Assembly (NCBI RefSeq): GCF_022601975.1
Contig: NZ_JAKVIR010000017.1
Coordinates: 1-54,403 of the forward strand
Length of the DNA stretch: 54,403 nucleotides
Reading direction: 5' to 3'
Origin: Pontibacter sp. E15-1
Lineage (GTDB): Bacteria; Bacteroidota; Bacteroidia; Cytophagales; Hymenobacteraceae
Below the pieces are notes generated by a model that was not told where the DNA came from, did not search any database, and was given only the letters and a program-made list of their open reading frames with translations. How positions within the stretch are numbered: position 1 is the first letter of the stretch; every line of letters starts with the position of its first letter. The position numbers and the translations under genes are program-made. Of this stretch, positions 51,696 to 54,403 are shown in pieces.

Positions 51696-52559
51696 CTATG
51701 CTGTTGTTGTTTCTTCTATACCTTTCAGCATCTTTTGCAGCAGGATGATGTTCGCCTCGACTGTATTTTGTAAAGTACTTGCCATGATGGCTGCTATCCG
51801 GCTTGTTGCGGCACTTGCAGTATTTTCCTGTACTATCTGTAGCAGCAAGGCTTTGAGCGCATTGTCGCGGTTTGCTATGTGCCCTATTTCCCGGCCTATC
51901 GCCTGCGCTGCTATACTGATTAAGTCTTCGTCCTCGTCGCCGAACAAATCATTATGATGCTCGAAGATGTGCTCGGTAAACATCCCAAAGTAGTGCACCA
52001 GTATTTCGCTGATGTCTTGTATGTCACTTCTGCGGTTTTCTGGCCGGTCGTTCCAGGCAATAAGTTTAAGGAGCACAAGGCCGGGTATGGTGCAAAACTT
52101 AAATTTATACCTGCTTCCTAACTCTACCTCTGGCAAACCGGCTTGATACACTTCGGTAAAGCCGGATACATGCAGTGTCGTAAGGCCCGTGCCCTGCACT
52201 TTGATCCGGCCCCCTTGCTCAATTCTCCCGAATGGCATCAGATCTACTTCCTGTCCGTTTTTCCAAATCAGCACAAAGGCGTTTTCTTTGCTTGGGTGAA
52301 ACCCCTCTGTATCTATTAAATAGTCTCTTAAGGCTTCATATTCGCCTTTTTTATTTATCAGCACAGCAAAGTCAATGTCTCCTGTGGTTCTTTTGGGAGG
52401 TGTATCGTGTATGCCTCGCATCCATACGTCTCTGGCTACTGCCCCGATCAGATAGAAATCGATGCCGAACTGCTCGAAGCCTCTCTCCAAAGCCGCAAGC
52501 ATATCAGCCAGCTCGGGGCTTTGGCGTATCTGTTTATAGCTTATCTTGTAAAAACTCAT
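51696..52559 (-). CDS. AbiEii-type nucleotidyltransferase toxin
   Basis: The product is 287 residues. The nucleotidyltransferase fold shows LIGAVARDVWMRG, then TTGDIDFAVLIN with the two metal-binding Asp residues (DID) and QEVDLMPF with a third Asp. AbiEii proteins are the toxins of type IV toxin-antitoxin and abortive-infection systems; they transfer nucleotides to tRNA acceptor ends in the characterised members. Its start overlaps the end of the antitoxin gene by 26 bases, the usual AbiE layout. Gene symbol left empty because the specific member is not known. Confidence 0.88.
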   Translation of the reverse strand: MSFYKISYKQIRQSPELADMLAALERGFEQFGIDFYLIGAVARDVWMRGIHDTPPKRTTGDIDFAVLINKKGEYEALRDYLIDTEGFHPSKENAFVLIWKNGQEVDLMPFGRIEQGGRIKVQGTGLTTLHVSGFTEVYQAGLPEVELGSRYKFKFCTIPGLVLLKLIAWNDRPENRRSDIQDISEILVHYFGMFTEHIFEHHNDLFGDEDEDLISIAAQAIGREIGHIANRDNALKALLLQIVQENTASAATSRIAAIMASTLQNTVEANIILLQKMLKGIEETTTA

Positions 52560-53535
52560 TGTACAGTTTTTCTGCCGCCGCTATGCACCTTCTGTCTCCG
52601 GTGTTCATTAAGTCAGCGTATATCAAAAGAGGTGGTACTGTTTTTCCGTTTACCCCATCCTGTTTCCAGAACCGTTGGTATACCCGTACATTGCCTTTTG
52701 GGTCTGGTATGAGGCGGTAATTTTTGATCAGTTGGCTTCTGCTCTCTACGGTATAAAGGGTTAAGATCTCTGGCTTCAGGTAGTTTGTATAGAGGTCGGC
52801 CGCTGGTTCGCTCCCCCACCACGTTTTGGCAGGCTTTAAAGCCAGGGTTTGCCAGTTGTCGAAGTCTTCCTGCTTCAGAAACCGAAAAGTGCCTATTTCC
52901 AGACTTGGTTTCAGATCCTGCTGGTAGGCTGTCATCCACCTTTCCAGCAGTTCGCGTTTATTCTGGAGCTTTAGTTCCCTGTCGTTGAGGTGCAGCAAGA
53001 AGCCTTGTGCTTTCAACCCGTTCAGTACATTGGGTACATTTCCCAGGGCAGTGTCCGTTAACGCAGCTATTATGCGGTAGGGTAGGTTTAGGGCTTCTTC
53101 AGACTGCAGAAAATGGAAGACCACCTTCAAACCTGTTCTGGTAAAGGCCCTGTTCGTTTTCTCCTTTTCAGGCTTCAGGGGTTTGTTGTTATCCAGCCAA
53201 AAGAAAAGCTTGTCTTTGCGCAGGTATAAATTTCCATTTCCTTCCAGGTACGCAATGTCAAGCGCCCGTAGCTGCGCCTTGGCTTTTTCATCTATAACAT
53301 AAGCAATAAGCAGTAAATCGTTATGCTTTTTTGCAAGGCGTTCTATATGATGTAGGTGAGGGGCCCGCACCACTTTCTTAACCGTAACAGGCAGGTGCAA
53401 AATCGCAGTGTTAAATTTTAGCGTGATCTCCCCATCGAGATCATTGCCAACTTTATCCTGCGTCCAGGTACCTTGAAAAGGCGTGTTCTTCTCCAGGTTC
53501 TCTATTGCCAGATCAACTGTTTCGTTTTCATCCAT
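52534..53535 (-). CDS. AbiEi-type antitoxin of a type IV toxin-antitoxin system
   Basis: The product is 333 residues from MDENETVDLAIENLE; a GTG two codons upstream (53541) is in frame. The first 90 residues are beta-rich and are followed by a winged-helix section around TRTGLKVVFHFLQSEEALNLPYRIIAALTDTALGNVPNVLNGLKAQGFL, then a C-terminal domain with WMTAYQQDLKPSLEIGTFRF. The C-terminal GDRRCIAAAEKLYNEFL is a recurrent feature of the family. AbiEi antagonises the toxin and represses its own promoter by binding repeats, and such repeats stand at 53534-53588. It is the upstream gene of the pair. Confidence 0.82.
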   Translation of the reverse strand: MDENETVDLAIENLEKNTPFQGTWTQDKVGNDLDGEITLKFNTAILHLPVTVKKVVRAPHLHHIERLAKKHNDLLLIAYVIDEKAKAQLRALDIAYLEGNGNLYLRKDKLFFWLDNNKPLKPEKEKTNRAFTRTGLKVVFHFLQSEEALNLPYRIIAALTDTALGNVPNVLNGLKAQGFLLHLNDRELKLQNKRELLERWMTAYQQDLKPSLEIGTFRFLKQEDFDNWQTLALKPAKTWWGSEPAADLYTNYLKPEILTLYTVESRSQLIKNYRLIPDPKGNVRVYQRFWKQDGVNGKTVPPLLIYADLMNTGDRRCIAAAEKLYNEFLQDKL

Positions 53536-53588
53536 GTTCACTATGTTATCTTGTTCATTTTAAGTGAACACTCAAAAATAGTGAACAT
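53534..53588. promoter_or_regulatory. Nested inverted repeats at the AbiE promoter
   Basis: ATGTTCACTAT (53534-53544) and ATAGTGAACAT (53578-53588) are perfect inverted arms. Inside, TGTTCA (53552-53557) and TGAACA (53565-53570) form a second pair. The half-site GTTCA/TGAAC thus occurs four times with 17-base spacing on each side. The outer left arm touches the antitoxin start codon. Negative autoregulation by AbiEi through inverted repeats is known for the family. Confidence 0.6.
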
Positions 53589-53621
53589 GTTATTAGTAAT
53601 CAATTTTAGGAAGGTATAAAA

Positions 53622-53663
53622 TGACGTGGCCCTTACAGTTTTTATACCGTAAGGGCTACGTCA
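53622..53663. terminator. Terminator between the tRNA-nuclease array and the AbiE pair
   Basis: TGACGT and CCCTTAC pair with GTAAGGG and ACGTCA around a 13-base loop with T and A runs. It lies downstream of the tRNA-like copy on the minus strand and would stop the array transcripts. Confidence 0.7.
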
Positions 53664-53669
53664 ATCAAA

Positions 53670-53744
53670 TAAAGCATATCGGAGTCGAACCGATGACTTT
53701 CCTGAAAGCCTACGGGACGCGCTAGCTGGCTGAGCGAACCAGCA
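53670..53744 (-). pseudogene. Decayed tRNA-like remnant, distal copy
   Basis: Read on the minus strand, this has a D-arm (GCTCAGCCAGCTAGCGC), an anticodon stem with one mismatch and the intact T-arm ATCGGTTCGACTCCGAT. The acceptor stem is lost (ATGCTTT at the 3' end). It is exactly 341 bases from the next copy. The TAG of the D-loop is the stop codon of the nuclease gene. Confidence 0.6.
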
Positions 53745-53973
53745 ATTCGATGTATTTTCTGCTCTTCTTTTTCTTTATCTCCATTTCGCGGGTCTGGGCG
53801 GCAGAGCGGGTGTCAAAAGTCTCGGTCAGTTTAATTGCCCAGGGAGAGCCGCCTTTGGTGGATGTATTCCTGCCGGTGTTATGCTGTTCCAGCCGAACCG
53901 CTATATCCTGGCAACTTCCAACATAATAGCGGTTGAGTTTTTCTGAGAAGAGGATGTAGGTATAGAACGACAT
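53722..53973 (-). CDS. Minimal GIY-YIG nuclease, distal copy
   Basis: The product is 83 residues, the UPF0213/GIY-YIG minimal length. YTYILFSEKLNRYYVGSCQD is the GIY-YIG region (YIL and YVG), with the arginine and His in RLEQHNTGR and the catalytic Glu in AQTREMEIKKKK. It is 76/83 identical to the copy at 54063. Its last codons and stop form part of a tRNA-like sequence. There is no DNA-binding domain beyond the catalytic fold. It probably depends on readthrough of the terminator before it. Confidence 0.85.
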   Translation of the reverse strand: MSFYTYILFSEKLNRYYVGSCQDIAVRLEQHNTGRNTSTKGGSPWAIKLTETFDTRSAAQTREMEIKKKKSRKYIELLVRSAS

Positions 53974-53981
53974 AAAACAAA

Positions 53982-54008
53982 AAAGGCAAAGCTAAATGCT
54001 TTGCCTTT
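53982..54008 (-). terminator. Terminator hairpin downstream of the tRNA-like copy
   Basis: An 11-bp stem (AAAGGCAAAGC with GCTTTGCCTTT) around a 5-base loop, followed by a T run on the minus strand. It is the repeat of the hairpin at 54323-54349, exactly 341 bases away. Confidence 0.8.
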
Positions 54009-54010
54009 CG

Positions 54011-54085
54011 TGGAGAATATCGGAGTCGAACCGATGACCTTCCCGAAAGCCTTCGGGACGCCCTAGCTGGCTGAGCGAATCAGCC
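54011..54085 (-). pseudogene. tRNA-like sequence overlapping the end of the nuclease gene
   Basis: On the minus strand it reads GGCTGATTCGCTCAGCCAGC then TAGGGC, TCCCG, an 8-base loop AAGGCTTT, CGGGA, AGGTC, the T-arm ATCGGTTCGACTCCGAT and ATTCTCCA. The 3' half is the same as in the tRNA-Ala at 54352. The acceptor stem has two mismatches and the anticodon loop is one base too long without U33, so it should not work as a tRNA. Confidence 0.65.
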
Positions 54086-54314
54086 ATTCGATGTATTTTC
54101 TGCTCTTCTTTTTCTTTATCTCCATTTCGCGGGTCTGGGCGGCAGAGCGGGTGTCAAAAGTCTCGGTCAGTTTAATTGCCCAGGGAGAGCCGCCTTTGGT
54201 GGATTTGTTTCTACCGGTGTTATGCTGCTCCAACCGCACCGTCATATCCTGACAACTTCCGATATAATAGCGGTTGAGCTTTTCCGAGAAGAGGATATAG
54301 GTATAGAATGGCAT
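54063..54314 (-). CDS. Minimal GIY-YIG nuclease, tRNA-proximal copy
   Basis: The product is 83 residues with the GIY-YIG region YTYILFSEKLNRYYIGSCQD, RLEQHNTGR and the Glu in AQTREMEIKKKK. It differs from the distal copy in 7 positions, mostly conservative. The ATG is 3 bases after the T run of the tRNA terminator, with no room for a promoter of its own. The C-terminus WLIRSAS and the stop are encoded by the 5' half of the tRNA-like sequence. The family covers DNA nucleases with varied roles, including homing and repair. Confidence 0.86.
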   Translation of the reverse strand: MPFYTYILFSEKLNRYYIGSCQDMTVRLEQHNTGRNKSTKGGSPWAIKLTETFDTRSAAQTREMEIKKKKSRKYIEWLIRSAS

Positions 54315-54322
54315 AAAACAAA

Positions 54323-54349
54323 AAAGGCAAAGCTAAATGCTTTGCCTTT
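54323..54349 (-). terminator. tRNA-Ala terminator hairpin
   Basis: A perfect 11-bp stem (54323-54333 with 54339-54349), loop TAAAT and a T run on the minus strand, 2 bases after the tRNA discriminator base. Confidence 0.85.
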
Positions 54350-54351
54350 CG

Positions 54352-54403
54352 TGGAGAATATCGGAGTCGAACCGATGACCTCTTGCATGCCATGCAAGCG
54401 CTC
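54352..54403 (-). tRNA. tRNA-Ala (GGC anticodon), 3' part, cut by the window end
   Basis: The minus strand shows the anticodon arm CTTGC-ATGGCAT-GCAAG with anticodon GGC (plus-strand 54389-54391), variable loop AGGTC, the T-arm ATCGG-TTCGACT-CCGAT and the 3' acceptor ATTCTCC with discriminator A at 54352. CCA is not encoded. The 5' half lies beyond the window. It is followed by its terminator and then by two copies of the tRNA-linked nuclease module. Confidence 0.9.

Larger units (their letters stand above)
53670..54351 (-). repeat. Two tandem 341-bp tRNA-terminator-nuclease modules
   Basis: The points equivalent to the tRNA 3' end are at 54352, 54011 and 53670, giving exactly 341 bases twice. 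Each unit holds a terminator, a GIY-YIG gene and a tRNA-like sequence. The units are nearly identical in the terminator and T-arm. Confidence 0.8.

Noticed and set aside
53670..54085. Two further functional tRNA genes
   Set aside because: The T-arms are perfect, but the anticodon loop has 8 bases without U33 and the acceptor stems do not pair fully, so they are called tRNA-like remnants.
1..54403. CRISPR arrays, rRNA genes, IS transposases, integrases, prophage genes
   Set aside because: No regularly spaced repeats with unique spacers, no rRNA sequence and no recognisable transposase, integrase or phage protein were found.

Overview
The window looks like chromosomal DNA of a GC-rich member of the Bacteroidota, most likely Hymenobacteraceae (Pontibacter-like). 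The grounds are two SusC/SusD pairs, DUF3857 proteins, an S46 dipeptidyl-peptidase, CvfB- and PorV/PorQ-type proteins, -7 promoter boxes of the form TAnnTTTG, and many outer-membrane barrels with Bacteroidota-type signal peptides. The genus is an inference. There are about 42 protein genes, one partial tRNA, and no rRNA, CRISPR array or IS transposase.

Layout. 0-9.3 kb holds a 5'-truncated remnant, a small outer-membrane protein, a methyltransferase, an NAD(P)-binding protein, a CvfB-like S1 protein, a LysR regulator with a YeiH-type exporter, Dps and a BamA/TamA-like barrel. At 9455-9486 three DnaA-box-like nonamers sit in 32 bp between divergent genes, a candidate replication origin. 9.5-12.5 kb holds the radical-SAM/DUF4130 nucleic-acid repair pair with a small basic ORF between them, then a conserved small protein. 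13-21.9 kb holds two tandem DUF3857/transglutaminase-fold proteins (the first lacks its catalytic Cys and His), a helix-hairpin-helix/barrel protein, a Na+/H+ antiporter and a PorV/PorQ-like barrel. 22-31 kb holds a SusC/SusD pair facing an S46 peptidase, suggesting peptide uptake, then YidD and an alpha/beta hydrolase. 31-41.3 kb is mixed: epimerase, thioredoxin-like protein, HEAT-cyclophilin lipoprotein, two paralogous membrane proteins, an MFS exporter, and the cysteine pair CysE-CysK.

41.5-51.6 kb is a compact glycan locus: LacI regulator, three AAACCGGTTT operators, SusC, SusD, secreted GH130, ROK sugar kinase and sugar-porter MFS. The order fits outer-membrane import of a probably mannose-containing oligosaccharide, periplasmic cleavage, hexose uptake and phosphorylation.

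51.7-53.6 kb is an AbiEi/AbiEii type IV toxin-antitoxin pair with nested inverted repeats at its promoter. The last 730 bp are the most unusual part: downstream of a tRNA-Ala(GGC) gene on the minus strand lie two tandem 341-bp modules, each made of a terminator hairpin, a minimal GIY-YIG nuclease gene and a tRNA-like sequence. The nuclease stop codon falls in the D-loop of that tRNA-like sequence, and its 3' half copies the tRNA 3' end. This resembles a small tRNA-targeting mobile element that carries its own tRNA 3' end. Several families of intergenic inverted repeats are also scattered through the window.
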